Positions 43,051 through 55,629 are shown, counted from the first letter of the stretch. The stretch: DNA of 64,000 nucleotides from Enterobacter dykesii (GCF_008364625.2 NZ_CP126604.1:1550001-1614000), one strand, 5' to 3'. The notes: generated by a model not told the origin, from the sequence alone. Numbers and translations: made by a program.

Positions 43051-44017
43051 AGTAAATAATCAGCCCGGTGCCGTCGATAAGCGTCGCGATAAACGGCGCG
43101 GAGACGACCGCCGGGTCAATCCCGCAGCGCTTGAGCACCATCGGAATGACCGACGACACGATCGCGCTCCAGAGCGTAATGCACACCAGCGTCAGGCTGA
43201 CGATAAGCGTGATTTCCAGCCCAATCCCCATCATCCAGGCGCGAATGCACCCAGCAAGACCCAGCGTGGCGGCAATCATCAGCGAGGTGGTCATCTCTTT
43301 ACGCAGCACGCGGCCAACGTCGCGCAGACGGACTTCCCCCAGCGCCATGGCGCGCACCAGCGTGGAGGTGATCTGCGTCCCGCTGTTGCCGCCCGTGCCA
43401 ATCAGCAGCGGAATAAAGAACGCCAGCGCGATGGCGGACTCCAGCGCCTCCTCGAAATGCTGGATCACCGAGCTGGTGTAGGCTTCCGCGACAAAAAGCA
43501 GCAGCAGCCAGACGGAGCGTTTCTTCCACAGGCTATACGGGCTGGTGTCAAGATAGGGCTTCTCCAGCGGCAGCGTCGCCCCCTGAAGCTGGGCGTCTTC
43601 GGTGACGTCATCTTCCAGCAGATGGGCGATTTCGCGCTCGGTCAGGCAGCCGACGAGCTTGCCGTGGGTGACCACGGGCACCACATCCGCGCCGCCGTGC
43701 GCCAGCAGTCCGGCAACGTCGGCACGTTCATCCTCCGGTTTGACCTGCAAAAACTGCGAAATCATCAGCGATTTCACCGGCTGGACCGTGTCGGCGGTCT
43801 GCAGCAATTTGCGCACGGCAATCATGCCCGCCAGGCGGCCATTGTCTTCAATAAAAATATGCGACGGAATATCGTCGTCTTTTAATTTTTCGAAGAACTG
43901 CTCGCGCGCCAGCGCCACGCATAATGCAATATCGAGGACAATAAAGTCGGTATTCATATATTGCGCGATGGCGCTGTCATTGAATGCCGGGTTTTGGTTG
44001 TGAATAGCGTAAGACAT
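43016..44017 (-). CDS. MgtE-like Mg2+ transporter, short form
   Basis: A 333-residue protein with a CBS-domain pair (residues about 20-150) and a C-terminal MgtE membrane domain with five hydrophobic segments (VIQHFEEALESAIALAFFIPL, GTGGNSGTQITSTLVRAMALGEV, IATLIDGTGLIIYF). The N-terminal MgtE_N domain of full-length channels (about 450 residues) is missing. The ATG at 44017 follows AAGGGA. An M-box-like leader lies upstream, which supports Mg2+ as substrate. Confidence 0.83.
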   Translation of the reverse strand: MSYAIHNQNPAFNDSAIAQYMNTDFIVLDIALCVALAREQFFEKLKDDDIPSHIFIEDNGRLAGMIAVRKLLQTADTVQPVKSLMISQFLQVKPEDERADVAGLLAHGGADVVPVVTHGKLVGCLTEREIAHLLEDDVTEDAQLQGATLPLEKPYLDTSPYSLWKKRSVWLLLLFVAEAYTSSVIQHFEEALESAIALAFFIPLLIGTGGNSGTQITSTLVRAMALGEVRLRDVGRVLRKEMTTSLMIAATLGLAGCIRAWMMGIGLEITLIVSLTLVCITLWSAIVSSVIPMVLKRCGIDPAVVSAPFIATLIDGTGLIIYFKIAQYTLGLE

Positions 44018-44130
44018 AGTGAATTCCCTTTGAATAATAACATCTCTCAGGGGCGAGCAAGACAGGGCATGTCGAAGAGGAGATCCCCACGTCCTGGGTT
44101 CAGCACTGTACACCGTATCCCGCGAGGGAA

Positions 44131-44240
44131 GTTATACTGACAAAGCCTTGATTCGACAGTGCCTGTTTTACCCTGTGTCGGTTCTCTCGAACCCACCAGA
44201 GCGATAACGTGTATTTGTACAGGAGCCTCGCCATAACGAG
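44131..44240 (-). promoter_or_regulatory. M-box (ykoK) Mg2+ riboswitch aptamer upstream of the mgtE-like gene
   Basis: Read on the minus strand, the leader contains GCGAGGCTCCTGTACA, then AATACACG and a CGCT segment, a GGTTCGAGAGAACC hairpin, and ACAGGGTAAAACAGG. These correspond in order to the M-box elements (GGUGAGGCUCCU, ACGCUGCU, the GUCGAGAGAC hairpin, AUGGGUCAACAG). GTTAT at the 5' edge pairs with ATAAC at the 3' edge (P1). About 110 bases separate it from the start codon; I see no clear U-run terminator there, so the expression platform is uncertain. Confidence 0.75.
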
Positions 44241-44405
44241 ATCGTTGTAAAATCAGAGGAATAATACGCTTATTTAAATTTACCGCGCAGGAAATTAAAT
44301 AATGTTTAAGAACGGTTTAGAAGATTTTTATTAATAAAATGTTGAGGGTTTATTTAAGTTAATTCATTTCTAATGGAGGATTAATAATTAACGGAGGAGA
44401 GGATA
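44241..44405. promoter_or_regulatory. AT-rich divergent promoter region between mgtE-like and dedA-like genes
   Basis: About 165 bases, very AT-rich (for example 44270-44360), with no gene. It must hold the mgtE leader promoter and the promoter of the DedA gene, which has GGAGGAG directly before its ATG. No boxes can be fixed with confidence. Confidence 0.4.
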
Positions 44406-44921
44406 ATGGCGTGGTTTGATAATCTGCTGAATCATTTTGCGCTGTATCCGGCACATCTTTTCGCGCTGTTATTTGTGATGGCGCTGAGTAAATCGACGGT
44501 GCTTATCTCCTCCGTGCTGCCGCCCGCCTCGGTGATGCTGCTGGCGGGCATTACCGTCAGCCAGACGAGCATGCATCCTGCGCTGGCCTGGCTGGCCGTG
44601 GTGTTGGGCGCTGCTGCGGGTTCGGTGCTGAACTACCATATCGGCCAGCTGATGGGGCACGCGCGATGGATGACCCGCTTCACGGCTAAACACGCCGGTA
44701 AAATGTTGCGGGTGCAGCATCAGCTCCAGAAAAACGGGGTGCTGGTGCTGTTTACCGCGCGTTTCCTGGCGGTGCTACGCTACATCGTGCCGCTGGCGGC
44801 GGGGATGCTCAGGCTGAATGCAGTCAAGGTCTACGCCGTCAGCCTGCTTTCCGCCTGCGTCTGGGCGGCGCTGTATGTCGGTGTAGTCACCGGCATCAGC
44901 GCATTTAATCTTATCATTTAG
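44406..44921 (+). CDS. DedA-family membrane protein
   Basis: A 171-residue DedA/SNARE-associated family protein, shorter than the common 190-220. The typical re-entrant motif F-x-A-R-F followed by P-x-A-A-G-M is present (LFTARFLAVLRYIVPLAAGM). Some relatives act as undecaprenyl-phosphate or phospholipid transporters; specific function unknown. GGAGGAG precedes the ATG. Its end overlaps the convergent SDR gene by eight bases. Confidence 0.82.
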   Translation: MAWFDNLLNHFALYPAHLFALLFVMALSKSTVLISSVLPPASVMLLAGITVSQTSMHPALAWLAVVLGAAAGSVLNYHIGQLMGHARWMTRFTAKHAGKMLRVQHQLQKNGVLVLFTARFLAVLRYIVPLAAGMLRLNAVKVYAVSLLSACVWAALYVGVVTGISAFNLII

Positions 44922-45705
44922 CGTAGCGCGGTGCCGGTATGCCGGTGCGCGCGCTGTTGAACAGCTCAAGACGCGCCGCTTCGTAGCGATCCCACAGGCC
45001 GACGTCATGCATCGGCGGGATGGTGATCGGTTCACCCTGATCCAGACCCGCCAGCGATGCATCCACCATATCGTCGGTGGTCATCACCGAGCCTTCCGGC
45101 AGATCGTTCACCGTGACGCCCGAATGGCTCCAGATTTCTGTCGCCGTGGCGGCGGGCAGCACGGCCTGAATGCGCACGCTGCTGTCGGCAAATTCTTCCT
45201 GTAACCCGCGGGTAAAGCTCAACACCCACGCCTTGGTGGCGCTGTAGAGCGCGCTGCCCGCCCGGACGTGCAGGGCCAGCACGGACGCGATATTGATCAG
45301 CGTGCCGCGATTGTTCTGCGCCAGGCGCGGCAGGATGGCGTAGGTCAGACGCATCAGCGCCGTGGTGTTCAGGGTGTTAATGGCCTGATGCTGCGCCACA
45401 TCGCCCGCGAGGAACGGCGCCATCTGCGCGGTGCCCGCGTTGTTAACGAGCGTATCAATGGCGGTATTGCTGCGCAGCTCCTCTTCCACGGCGCGGATCC
45501 CGGCTTCATCGGTAAGATCGGCCACCAGAATATCGACGGCCACGCCGTAGCGCGCGCGAAGGTCGGCGGCAAGGGTTTTCAGGCGATCCTCGCGACGGGC
45601 GACCAGCACCAGGTTAGCGCCGCGCGCGGCAAGACGGTCGGCATAAACGGCACCAATCCCCGAAGAGGCACCCGTAATCAGGGCGGTGGTGATTTGCGTA
45701 GTCAT
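44914..45705 (-). CDS. Short-chain dehydrogenase/reductase
   Basis: A 263-residue classical SDR: coenzyme motif TGASSGIGAVYADRL, NNAGTAQ, catalytic Ser in NIASVLALH and YSATK (YxxxK). The Arg in VARRED suggests NADP(H). Substrate unknown. Divergent from the HxlR regulator, which probably controls it. Confidence 0.85.
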   Translation of the reverse strand: MTTQITTALITGASSGIGAVYADRLAARGANLVLVARREDRLKTLAADLRARYGVAVDILVADLTDEAGIRAVEEELRSNTAIDTLVNNAGTAQMAPFLAGDVAQHQAINTLNTTALMRLTYAILPRLAQNNRGTLINIASVLALHVRAGSALYSATKAWVLSFTRGLQEEFADSSVRIQAVLPAATATEIWSHSGVTVNDLPEGSVMTTDDMVDASLAGLDQGEPITIPPMHDVGLWDRYEAARLELFNSARTGIPAPRYAK

Positions 45706-45830
45706 CGTGTGTTACCTCAAGGCAAAGTGGGTTGTTTGGTTTCAAGATGAAACTGAATTAACTCTCTGCTATTTGGTTTTATAATGCAACCATTTTGCTG
45801 AGCATTTTGTGCTTTTGCCGTCGGAAACGA

Positions 45831-46280
45831 TCAGGAGGGGAGTTTAGCCACGATCTCTTCAGGCGTCAGTTCGCGCCCATCGTCGGCGATAAGCGCCAGT
45901 TTGCGCAGGGGTTTGCGCTGTTCGGCATCGACCAGCACGGTGCCGCATTCGTTTTCAGCAAACAAAAATTCATTGCCCCACTGGGAGAGGGCAACCAGCA
46001 CTGTTTGCAGGGCGCGCCCTTTATCGGTCAGGACATACTCCTGCCAGGCGCTGCCGTCGGACGCGGGCTGAAGCCGGAGGATGCCTTCGTCGACCAGCAG
46101 TTTCAGCCGCGTGGTCAGCATGTTTTTCGCGATGCCGAGGCTTTTCTGGAACTCGCCGAAGCGTTTTATCCCGCGCAGCGCGTCGCGCACGATCAGCAGC
46201 GACCACCAGTCGCCGATGATATCCAGCGAACGGGCGACGGGGCAGGTGCTCTCTTCGAGGCGGGTACGTTTCACGGTCAA
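45831..46280 (-). CDS. HxlR-family regulator
   Basis: A 149-residue HxlR/MarR-like winged-helix protein with the N-terminal Cys of the family (TCPVARSLDIIGDWWSLLI) and the recognition region GIAKNMLTTRLKLLVDEGIL. Such regulators often sense electrophiles or redox stress. It lies upstream of the SDR gene on the same strand, 125 bases apart. I infer local regulation. Confidence 0.85.
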   Translation of the reverse strand: MTVKRTRLEESTCPVARSLDIIGDWWSLLIVRDALRGIKRFGEFQKSLGIAKNMLTTRLKLLVDEGILRLQPASDGSAWQEYVLTDKGRALQTVLVALSQWGNEFLFAENECGTVLVDAEQRKPLRKLALIADDGRELTPEEIVAKLPS

Positions 46281-46426
46281 TTCTCCGGTAGGGTGTAGTT
46301 TTATTATAAAACTTATTTGCCCACACCGTAAGCACGTTAATCATCAGTTTGAGAAATGCTTCCCGGAAAATTGTCACGAATATGTCACACTGAATGCGAC
46401 ATTTTAAAACGAGTGAGGAATTAGGG

Positions 46427-47668
46427 ATGAGAAAAGCACTACTCGCGCTGGCAGTCGCCGGTTCCATTTCAGCAACGTTTGGCGTGCAGGCGCAAGAGAC
46501 GCCGGAAGGCTATCAGCTGGAGCAAGTTTTAATCATGAGTCGCCATAACCTGCGCGCGCCGCTCGCCAATAACGGCAGCGTGCTGGAGCAGTCCACGCCG
46601 AAGCAGTGGCCGGAGTGGGAGGTGCCGGGCGGTCAGCTCACCACCAAGGGTGGCGTGCTGGAAGTCTATATGGGCCATTATATGCGCGAGTGGCTGGCGC
46701 AGCAGGGGATGGTGAAGACGGGAGAATGTCCGGCGGCGGATAGCGTTTATGCTTACGCCAACAGCCTGCAGCGTACCGTCGCCACCGCGCAGTTCTTTAT
46801 CACCGGCGCGTTCCCGGGTTGCGATGTTCCCGTGCACCATCAGGACAAAATGGGCACTATGGATCCGACCTTCAATCCGGTGATTACCGATAACTCGCCG
46901 GAATTCAGTGAAAAAGCGCTGAAGGCGATGGAGACCGAGCGGCAGAAAATGCAGCTTGGCGAAAGCTATAAGCTGCTCGAGCAGATGACGAACTACGCGG
47001 ATTCCCCGTCCTGCAAGGAGAAAAAGGTCTGCTCGCTGGCGGACGCGAAAGATACCTTCAGCGCCGACTATGAAAAAGAGCCTGGCGTATCCGGGCCGCT
47101 GAAGGTGGGTAACTCGCTGGTGGACGCGTTCACGCTGCAGTATTACGAAGGCTTCCCGGCCGACCAGGTGGCCTGGGGAGAAATCAAAACCGACCAGCAG
47201 TGGCGCGTGCTGTCGAAGCTCAAGAACGGCTATCAGGACTCGCTGTTTACCTCCACCGAAGTGGCGCAAAACGTGGCGAAGCCGCTGGTGAAGTACATTG
47301 ATAAAACGCTGGTCACCGAACAGGCAAAAGCGCCGAAAATCACCCTGCTGGTGGGGCACGACTCGAACATTGCTTCTCTGCTGACGGCCCTGGATTTCAA
47401 ACCGTATCAGCTGCACGACCAGCAGGAACGCACCCCGATTGGCGGCAAGATTGTCTTCCAGCGCTGGCATGACAAAAATGCCAACCAGGAGCTGATGAAA
47501 ATTGAGTATGTCTACCAGAGCTCAGAGCAGCTGCGTAACGCCAGCGTGCTGTCGCTGCAGTCTCCCGCGCAGCGCGTGACGCTGGAGCTGAAGGGCTGCC
47601 CGGTGGATGCGAACGGCTTCTGTCCTGTCGATAAATTCAATGCGGTGATGAATAACGCGGCGAAGTAA
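46427..47668 (+). CDS. agp: Periplasmic glucose-1-phosphatase Agp
   Basis: A 413-residue histidine acid phosphatase, same length as E. coli Agp. Signal peptide about residues 1-22 (…FGVQA); catalytic RHNLRAP (Arg39, His40) and the distal HD pair in LVGHDSNI. It hydrolyses glucose 1-phosphate and some inositol phosphates in the periplasm. The ATG at 46427 follows GAGG; the longer frame lacks a proper signal start. It begins the agp-yccJ-wrbA backbone region. Confidence 0.95.
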   Translation: MRKALLALAVAGSISATFGVQAQETPEGYQLEQVLIMSRHNLRAPLANNGSVLEQSTPKQWPEWEVPGGQLTTKGGVLEVYMGHYMREWLAQQGMVKTGECPAADSVYAYANSLQRTVATAQFFITGAFPGCDVPVHHQDKMGTMDPTFNPVITDNSPEFSEKALKAMETERQKMQLGESYKLLEQMTNYADSPSCKEKKVCSLADAKDTFSADYEKEPGVSGPLKVGNSLVDAFTLQYYEGFPADQVAWGEIKTDQQWRVLSKLKNGYQDSLFTSTEVAQNVAKPLVKYIDKTLVTEQAKAPKITLLVGHDSNIASLLTALDFKPYQLHDQQERTPIGGKIVFQRWHDKNANQELMKIEYVYQSSEQLRNASVLSLQSPAQRVTLELKGCPVDANGFCPVDKFNAVMNNAAK

Positions 47669-47675
47669 AGGAGAA

Positions 47676-47695
47676 CCCCCCGCTGCGGCGGGGGG
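47676..47695. terminator. GC-rich hairpin between agp and yccJ
   Basis: CCCCCCGC (47676-47683) and GCGGGGGG (47688-47695), four-base loop, between convergent ends. No strong T-run, so its role as terminator is likely but not certain. Confidence 0.6.
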
Positions 47696-47701
47696 AAACG
47701 C

Positions 47702-47929
47702 TTAGACGTTTTTACGTTCGATGGTTTGCTCGCCCCAGAAGAGCGAGTCTTTATCCGTTTTTTCGAAGGCGCGCACCAGCACCTCATCGTTACCTTCCTC
47801 CCAAATCTGCTCGGCCAGCTTTTCATCGTACTTCGCGACTTCAAAGATAGCTTCGGCAATCTCCGGAGAGGTGTTGCGTAAACTTGCCCATTCGCCCACG
47901 TGGTGAGCTTTGGATTCTTGAGTTGGCAT
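47702..47929 (-). CDS. yccJ: YccJ family protein
   Basis: A 75-residue protein nearly identical to E. coli YccJ ([20 protein letters not shown] at the start, [11 protein letters not shown] at the end). Function unknown; in E. coli it lies in one operon with wrbA and is induced in stationary phase. Here it follows wrbA by 20 bases. Confidence 0.95.
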   Translation of the reverse strand: MPTQESKAHHVGEWASLRNTSPEIAEAIFEVAKYDEKLAEQIWEEGNDEVLVRAFEKTDKDSLFWGEQTIERKNV

Positions 47930-47949
47930 GCTTGTCCTCCTGTTGGGTG

Positions 47950-48937
<988 letters not shown>

Positions 48938-49108
48938 ATGGCAAACCATCGTGGTGGTTCAGGTAATTTCGCAGAAGACCGTGAAAGAGCATCAGAAGCA
49001 GGCCGTAAAGGTGGCCAGCATAGCGGGGGCAACTTCAAGAATGACCCGCAACGCGCATCTGAAGCTGGCAAGAAAGGGGGTAAAAACAGCCACGGCAGCA
49101 GTAAGTAA
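48938..49108 (+). CDS. ymdF: YmdF, KGG-repeat general stress protein
   Basis: A 56-residue, very hydrophilic protein with the repeated stress-protein motif: ERASEAGRKGGQ and QRASEAGKKGGK, each preceded by a GN-F segment. It belongs to the con-10/GsiB-like KGG family and matches E. coli YmdF. GGAGG stands before the ATG, and a terminator follows. Confidence 0.93.
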   Translation: MANHRGGSGNFAEDRERASEAGRKGGQHSGGNFKNDPQRASEAGKKGGKNSHGSSK

Positions 49109-49128
49109 CACGCCGGGTTGAACCCCTG

Positions 49129-49155
49129 CCGCCGGGATCTCCCGGCGGTTTTTTT
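49129..49155 (+). terminator. Terminator of ymdF
   Basis: CCGCCGGGA (49129-49137) and TCCCGGCGG (49140-49148), followed by seven T. Confidence 0.9.
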
Positions 49156-49225
49156 ATTTCTGCAACATTGAACTGTAACCAAAGGCAACGCACACTACAG
49201 AATTGTTTTCTCTTTCTGGTGCCGC

Positions 49226-50149
49226 ATGTCTGTCTCACGCTTCAAATTTTCCGTTAAACCGCAGGAAGCCATCCTCATTCTCATCACCATGTTCTGGGGT
49301 GGGACGTTTCTGGCCGTTCAGTACGCGGTGACCCTCAGCGATCCGTTCTTTTTTGTTGGCCTGCGCTTTGCGACGGCGGCGCTTGCCGTGGGGCTGATTT
49401 CGCTTAAAACGCTGAGGGGGCTGACGCTGAAAGAGCTTAAGGCCGGCGTGGCGATTGGGGTGGCGATAGCGATGGGCTACAGCCTGCAGACGTGGGGATT
49501 GCAGACCATCTCCAGCAGCAAATCCGCGTTTATCACCGCCATGTATGTGCCCCTGGTGCCGCTACTGCAGTGGTTGTGCCTGGGTCGGCTGCCGGGGCTG
49601 ATGTCCTGTATTGGCATCGGGCTGGCGTTTATCGGCCTGATCTTACTGGCCGGGCCGGAAAACAACCTGCTGGCGCTGGGGCCGGGCGAAATCATCACCC
49701 TGATTGGGGCGATTGCCATTGCGGCGGAAATTATTCTGATTAGCGCCTGGGCGGGCAAGGTCGACGTCAAACGGGTGACGGTGGTGCAGCTTGCCACGGC
49801 GTCGCTGGTGGCGTTTGCGACGATGGTGCCGGCAGGGGAATCCGTGCCGCCGATGTCCACCGGCCTGGTGGTGGTCGCACTGGGGCTGGGGATTTTCAGC
49901 GCCATTATTCAGGTCACCATGAACTGGGCGCAGCGCAGCGTATCGCCAACCCGCGCGACGGTGATTTATACCGGCGAACCGGTTTGGGCGGGGATTTTCG
50001 GACGCATTGCAGGTGAGCGTTTGCCGCTTCTGGCGCTGGTGGGCGCGGCATTTATTGTCGCCGGGGTACTGGTGAGCGAGTTAAAGCTCAAACGGAAGAA
50101 AAACGCGCTGCCAGAAAATGACAGCGCGACGTTAAATCACGAATCCTGA
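49226..50149 (+). CDS. EamA/DMT-family transporter
   Basis: A 307-residue drug/metabolite transporter with ten hydrophobic segments and two EamA repeats (MFWGGTFLAVQYAV in the first; YTGEPVWAGIFG near the end of the second). Probably an inner-membrane exporter of amino acids or metabolites; substrate unknown. Its last 13 bases overlap the convergent rutG. The ribosome site is weak. Confidence 0.85.
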   Translation: MSVSRFKFSVKPQEAILILITMFWGGTFLAVQYAVTLSDPFFFVGLRFATAALAVGLISLKTLRGLTLKELKAGVAIGVAIAMGYSLQTWGLQTISSSKSAFITAMYVPLVPLLQWLCLGRLPGLMSCIGIGLAFIGLILLAGPENNLLALGPGEIITLIGAIAIAAEIILISAWAGKVDVKRVTVVQLATASLVAFATMVPAGESVPPMSTGLVVVALGLGIFSAIIQVTMNWAQRSVSPTRATVIYTGEPVWAGIFGRIAGERLPLLALVGAAFIVAGVLVSELKLKRKKNALPENDSATLNHES

Positions 50150-51459
50150 TGCACCACGGCGCCCTGCGGCGCGGCGTCCATCCGGCGGCTCAGCAGGGCG
50201 TTAAGCAGGATCGCGCCGAAGGTCGCCGTGCCAATCCCGCCAATCGTAAACCCGCCCAGCGTCAGGGCAAAATCGCCTGCGCCCAGCACCAGCGTAACGG
50301 CAACCATAATCAGGTTGCCATTCTGGCTGAGATCGACGCGATGCTGTACCCAGATGCGCGCGCCGGCTACGGCGATCAGCCCAAACACCACAATCGATGC
50401 CCCGCCGATGACCGGGGACGGAATGGTGTGGATCAGCGCGCCGAACTTCGGTGAGAAGCCGAGCAGCATCGCCATTACTGCCGCCGCCACGAAGACCAGC
50501 GTCGAGTAGACCTTGGTCACCGCCATCACGCCGATGTTCTCGGCATAGGTGGTGACGCCGCTGCCGCCCACGGAACCGGAGAGCATGGTCGCCAGACCGT
50601 CGCCGACGAACGCCCGGCCCATGTACGGGTCCATACTGCGCCCGGTCATTCCCGCCACGGCCTTCAGGTGGCCCAGGTTCTCTGCCACCAGAATCACCGC
50701 CACCGGTGCGATAAGCATCATCGCCTGGGTGTTAAAGGTGGGTGAGGTCACCTTCGGCAGGCCGAACCAGGCGGCCTGATGGAGCAGCGTAAAGTCAACC
50801 GGCTTGCCCAGACCGAAAACGTTGGCCAGCAGGGCGTAGACCAGACAGGCGACAATCAGCCCAACCAGGATCAGAAGACGCTGGATCATGCCGCGCGTGA
50901 ACACCGCCACCAGGCCGATGCACAGCACCGTGATCACCGCCATCCAGCTTTCAAACGGCGAGGCGGAGACGCTCCTGACCGCAATTGGCGCGAGGTTGAG
51001 GCCAATCGCCATCACCACGGCCCCCGTCACGACGGGAGGCATCATTCGCTCGATCCAGCGCGTGCCGATTTTCATCACCACCAGACCAATCAGGGTGTAC
51101 ACCAGACCGCAGGCGATGATGCCGCCAAGGGCCACGCTCAGGTTGGGGTTGATCCCCTGGCCGTTAAACCCGGTGGTGGCGATGACCACCCCGACAAAGG
51201 CGGCGCTGGAGCCGAGATAGCTGGGCACGCGCCCGCCGGTGACGAAAAAGAACAGCAGCGTGCCGATACCCGACATCAGAATAGACAGGTTGGGATCGAG
51301 TCCCATCAGCATCGGCATCAGCACCGTGGCGCCAAACATCGCGACCGCGTGCTGAACGCCCATCACCATCGTCTGCCCGAGCGGGAGACGTTCATCCGGC
51401 GCGACCACGCCTGTTTCTGTGGAGGTCGATTTCAACTGCCAGTGGGGAAATCCGAACAT
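50137..51459 (-). CDS. rutG: Uracil/pyrimidine permease RutG
   Basis: A 440-residue NCS2 (uracil/xanthine permease family) transporter with about fourteen segments; AMFGATVLMP and the motif GSVGGSGVTTYAENIGVM are characteristic. It imports uracil or related pyrimidines for the Rut pathway. Last gene of rutABCDEFG; 21 bases after rutF. Confidence 0.93.
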   Translation of the reverse strand: MFGFPHWQLKSTSTETGVVAPDERLPLGQTMVMGVQHAVAMFGATVLMPMLMGLDPNLSILMSGIGTLLFFFVTGGRVPSYLGSSAAFVGVVIATTGFNGQGINPNLSVALGGIIACGLVYTLIGLVVMKIGTRWIERMMPPVVTGAVVMAIGLNLAPIAVRSVSASPFESWMAVITVLCIGLVAVFTRGMIQRLLILVGLIVACLVYALLANVFGLGKPVDFTLLHQAAWFGLPKVTSPTFNTQAMMLIAPVAVILVAENLGHLKAVAGMTGRSMDPYMGRAFVGDGLATMLSGSVGGSGVTTYAENIGVMAVTKVYSTLVFVAAAVMAMLLGFSPKFGALIHTIPSPVIGGASIVVFGLIAVAGARIWVQHRVDLSQNGNLIMVAVTLVLGAGDFALTLGGFTIGGIGTATFGAILLNALLSRRMDAAPQGAVVHQDS

Positions 51460-51480
51460 GGTCTGTCTCCTTAGGGCGGG

Positions 51481-51975
51481 TTAACAGGCGGGTCGCATAA
51501 GCGCGTGGTAGCCGCGGTCAAACCACACCAGACCTTGCGGCGCGGGGTGGCGAATGATCGAAATAATGTCGCAAAACAGAATGTCGTGGGTGCCGACGCT
51601 CACCACCTGGCTGATGCGGCAGTCAAACGAGGCCAGCGCATCTTCCAGGCGCGGGCAGCCCGTGTCGCCCGTCTGCCAGCGTGCGGCGGCAAAGCGTTCC
51701 TCCATCGGCGTTTTCCCGCCAAACAGGTTAGATAAAGGCTCCTGTCCGGCGCTCAGGGTATTCACGCAAAGGGTGCGGTTTTCGCTAAAGGTTTGCCAGA
51801 CGGACGCGCCGCGGTTCAGGCACACCAGCAGGGTAGGCGGTGAATCCGTGACGCTGCACACCGCGCTGGCTGTGAAGCCTGCCAGCCCCGCCGGGCCGTC
51901 GGTGGTGATGATATTGACCGCCGCGCCAACGCAGGCCATGGCGTCGCGAAAGGTTTGTTTATCCGGTGTCGTCAT
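51481..51975 (-). CDS. rutF: Flavin reductase RutF
   Basis: A 164-residue flavin reductase-like protein ([37 protein letters not shown]) that supplies FMNH2 to the pyrimidine oxygenase RutA, using NADH. Start ATG nine bases after rutE; placement matches the E. coli operon. Confidence 0.93.
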   Translation of the reverse strand: MTTPDKQTFRDAMACVGAAVNIITTDGPAGLAGFTASAVCSVTDSPPTLLVCLNRGASVWQTFSENRTLCVNTLSAGQEPLSNLFGGKTPMEERFAAARWQTGDTGCPRLEDALASFDCRISQVVSVGTHDILFCDIISIIRHPAPQGLVWFDRGYHALMRPAC

Positions 51976-51984
51976 GATGGCTCC

Positions 51985-52575
51985 TTACGCCAGCCCGCAG
52001 GCATCGTCGAAGGTCAGGCGCGGCAGACGCCCGTACAGTTTGTTCGTGTCGCCGTAGCCAATGTTGATCAGCAGATTGCTTTTAAGCGTCGTGCCGGTGA
52101 AAAAGGCCTCGTCGACCTTTTGGCGGTCAAAGCCCGACATCGGGCCGGTGTCCAGCCCCAGCGCGCGACAGGCGAAGATCAGGTATGCAGCCTGCAGCGA
52201 GCTGTTGCGAAAGGCGGTCTCTTCCGCCAGCGCGGGGCTGGAGGTAAACCAGCTCTTCGCATCGCCGTGCGGGAAGAGCTCGGGCAGACGCTCGTAGAAT
52301 TCTCCGTCCCAGGCCACAATCGCCGTGACCGGGGCGGCGAGCGTTTTCTCAAGGTTGCCGCTGGACAGCGCCGGGCGCAGCTTCTCTTTTCCCTCCGCGC
52401 TTCGCACAAACACAATCCGCGCCGGGGAGCAGTTGGCGGACGTTGGCCCCCATTTCATCAGGTCGTAGATTTCGCGCAGCGTTTCGTCGCTGACGGATAT
52501 ATCCTGCCAGCCGTTATGGGTGCGGGCGCCGGTGAACAGCGTTTCCAGCGCGGCGGGGGTAATGGCTTCGCTCAT
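51985..52575 (-). CDS. rutE: Malonic semialdehyde reductase RutE
   Basis: A 196-residue nitroreductase-fold protein ([39 protein letters not shown]). It reduces toxic malonic semialdehyde to 3-hydroxypropionate, the excreted end product from uracil. Operon neighbour spacing is nine bases. Confidence 0.93.
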   Translation of the reverse strand: MSEAITPAALETLFTGARTHNGWQDISVSDETLREIYDLMKWGPTSANCSPARIVFVRSAEGKEKLRPALSSGNLEKTLAAPVTAIVAWDGEFYERLPELFPHGDAKSWFTSSPALAEETAFRNSSLQAAYLIFACRALGLDTGPMSGFDRQKVDEAFFTGTTLKSNLLINIGYGDTNKLYGRLPRLTFDDACGLA

Positions 52576-52584
52576 TAAAGCTCC

Positions 52585-53385
52585 TTATAAAGCGGGTTCC
52601 GGGCTGTGCAGCAGGCTGGCAAGCCCGTTCAGCAGCAGGGTGTTAAAGGTATCCGGCTCGGTGACGTTGCAGGCGTGCCCGCCCTGGCGCATCACCACGC
52701 TGTGGCTGTGCGGAATTGCCGCCTGCAGTTCAGACGAACAAACAGCGGGCACCAGCATGTCGTCGGCGGAACAGATGATCTGGACCGGGCAGCGAATGCG
52801 CGCCGCATGGCGGCTGAAGTCGGCCTTTTTCAGGGCGCTGAGCCTGTGTAGCAGGTTGGCTTTTCCCTGGAAATGGGCCAGCGCCAGCGCTTCTTCGGCC
52901 TCCAGACGGGGCGCGCGGGCGGCCATCCAGTCCGCAGGGTAGAGAAACAGCGGCTGCGCCTCGACCCACGCCTGTGCGCCACCGTAATGCAGCAGGCGCT
53001 CGCGGATCTGAAAGCAGCGGCGGGTGTGGGCGTTGAGGGTCAACCAGCCGTTGACGCACACCAGCGCGGTGAGGGCGTCGGGCCTGTCGAGGGCCAGCTG
53101 CAGGCCGACCAGCGCCCCCAGCGCGTGACCCACGACGCTGTAGCGGACAATCCCGGCTTCAGCCAGCGCCTGAGCCAGTTCGTTCGCCATCTCTGCAAGG
53201 CTATACCCTTCCGGCAGGGTAGCGGGGTTATTGCCCGTTCCCCGCTGGTCATAGCACACCACCTGATACTCCGGCTCCAGCGCGGCCAACTGGGGCAGCC
53301 AGTAGCTGCCGCTGCCGCCGAGACCGGAAATAAAGACCACCACGGGCGCGCCTTCATACGGGGGCGGCGAGACGGAAAGTTTCAT
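52585..53385 (-). CDS. rutD: RutD, alpha/beta hydrolase of pyrimidine breakdown
   Basis: A 266-residue alpha/beta hydrolase ([49 protein letters not shown]). In the nucleophile position the elbow reads GHALGA, with Ala instead of Ser, as in other RutD proteins. It speeds hydrolysis of carbamate or aminoacrylate products. ATG at 53385 chosen to match the family start MKLSVSPPP; a longer frame would overlap rutC. Confidence 0.92.
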   Translation of the reverse strand: MKLSVSPPPYEGAPVVVFISGLGGSGSYWLPQLAALEPEYQVVCYDQRGTGNNPATLPEGYSLAEMANELAQALAEAGIVRYSVVGHALGALVGLQLALDRPDALTALVCVNGWLTLNAHTRRCFQIRERLLHYGGAQAWVEAQPLFLYPADWMAARAPRLEAEEALALAHFQGKANLLHRLSALKKADFSRHAARIRCPVQIICSADDMLVPAVCSSELQAAIPHSHSVVMRQGGHACNVTEPDTFNTLLLNGLASLLHSPEPAL

Positions 53386-53392
53386 ACCTGCC

Positions 53393-53779
53393 TCACTTCG
53401 CGATGTGCGCAACGGTGGCGATCTCAACCAGCGCCTCTGGCTTCACCAGCCCGCACTGAATGCAGAACCGCGCCGGCTTATCGCCGGGGAAGAACTCGGC
53501 GTAGATCTCGTTAATCGCGGCGTAGTTTTTCCAGTCGGTGATAAAGATGCTGTTGAAGGTCACATCCTCCATCGTGCCACCCGCCGTTTCGATCACGGTT
53601 TTGATCGTCTCCAGCACGTGACGGGTTTGCGCCTTTGGGTCGTTGATAAACACCACGTTGTTGTCTTTATCAAACGGCAGCGTGCCGGAGACATACACCA
53701 CGCCGTCGGCGAGGGTGCCGGGAACGAACGGGGCAATCGGCGTGCTGGTACCGGGCGGGATGATTACGGATTTCGGCAT
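53393..53779 (-). CDS. rutC: RutC, RidA-family 3-aminoacrylate deaminase
   Basis: A 128-residue YjgF/YER057c/UK114 (RidA) family protein: [20 protein letters not shown] at the start, then [10 protein letters not shown] and [18 protein letters not shown] with the conserved Arg-Cys region. It deaminates 3-aminoacrylate to malonic semialdehyde. Confidence 0.94.
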   Translation of the reverse strand: MPKSVIIPPGTSTPIAPFVPGTLADGVVYVSGTLPFDKDNNVVFINDPKAQTRHVLETIKTVIETAGGTMEDVTFNSIFITDWKNYAAINEIYAEFFPGDKPARFCIQCGLVKPEALVEIATVAHIAK

Positions 53780-53790
53780 CAGGTGTCTCC

Positions 53791-55571
<1,781 letters not shown>

Positions 55572-55613
55572 CACGAACCTCTCTTCATAACGTCGCAGGT
55601 GTAACGGTGTTTT

Positions 55614-55629
55614 TGCAAAGGCAGTGCCA
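55614..55629 (-). promoter_or_regulatory. Sigma-54 promoter of the rut operon
   Basis: On the minus strand TGGCAC, five bases, TTGCA: perfect -24/-12 match, 42 bases upstream of rutA. The E. coli rut operon is known to be under Ntr control. Confidence 0.82.
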
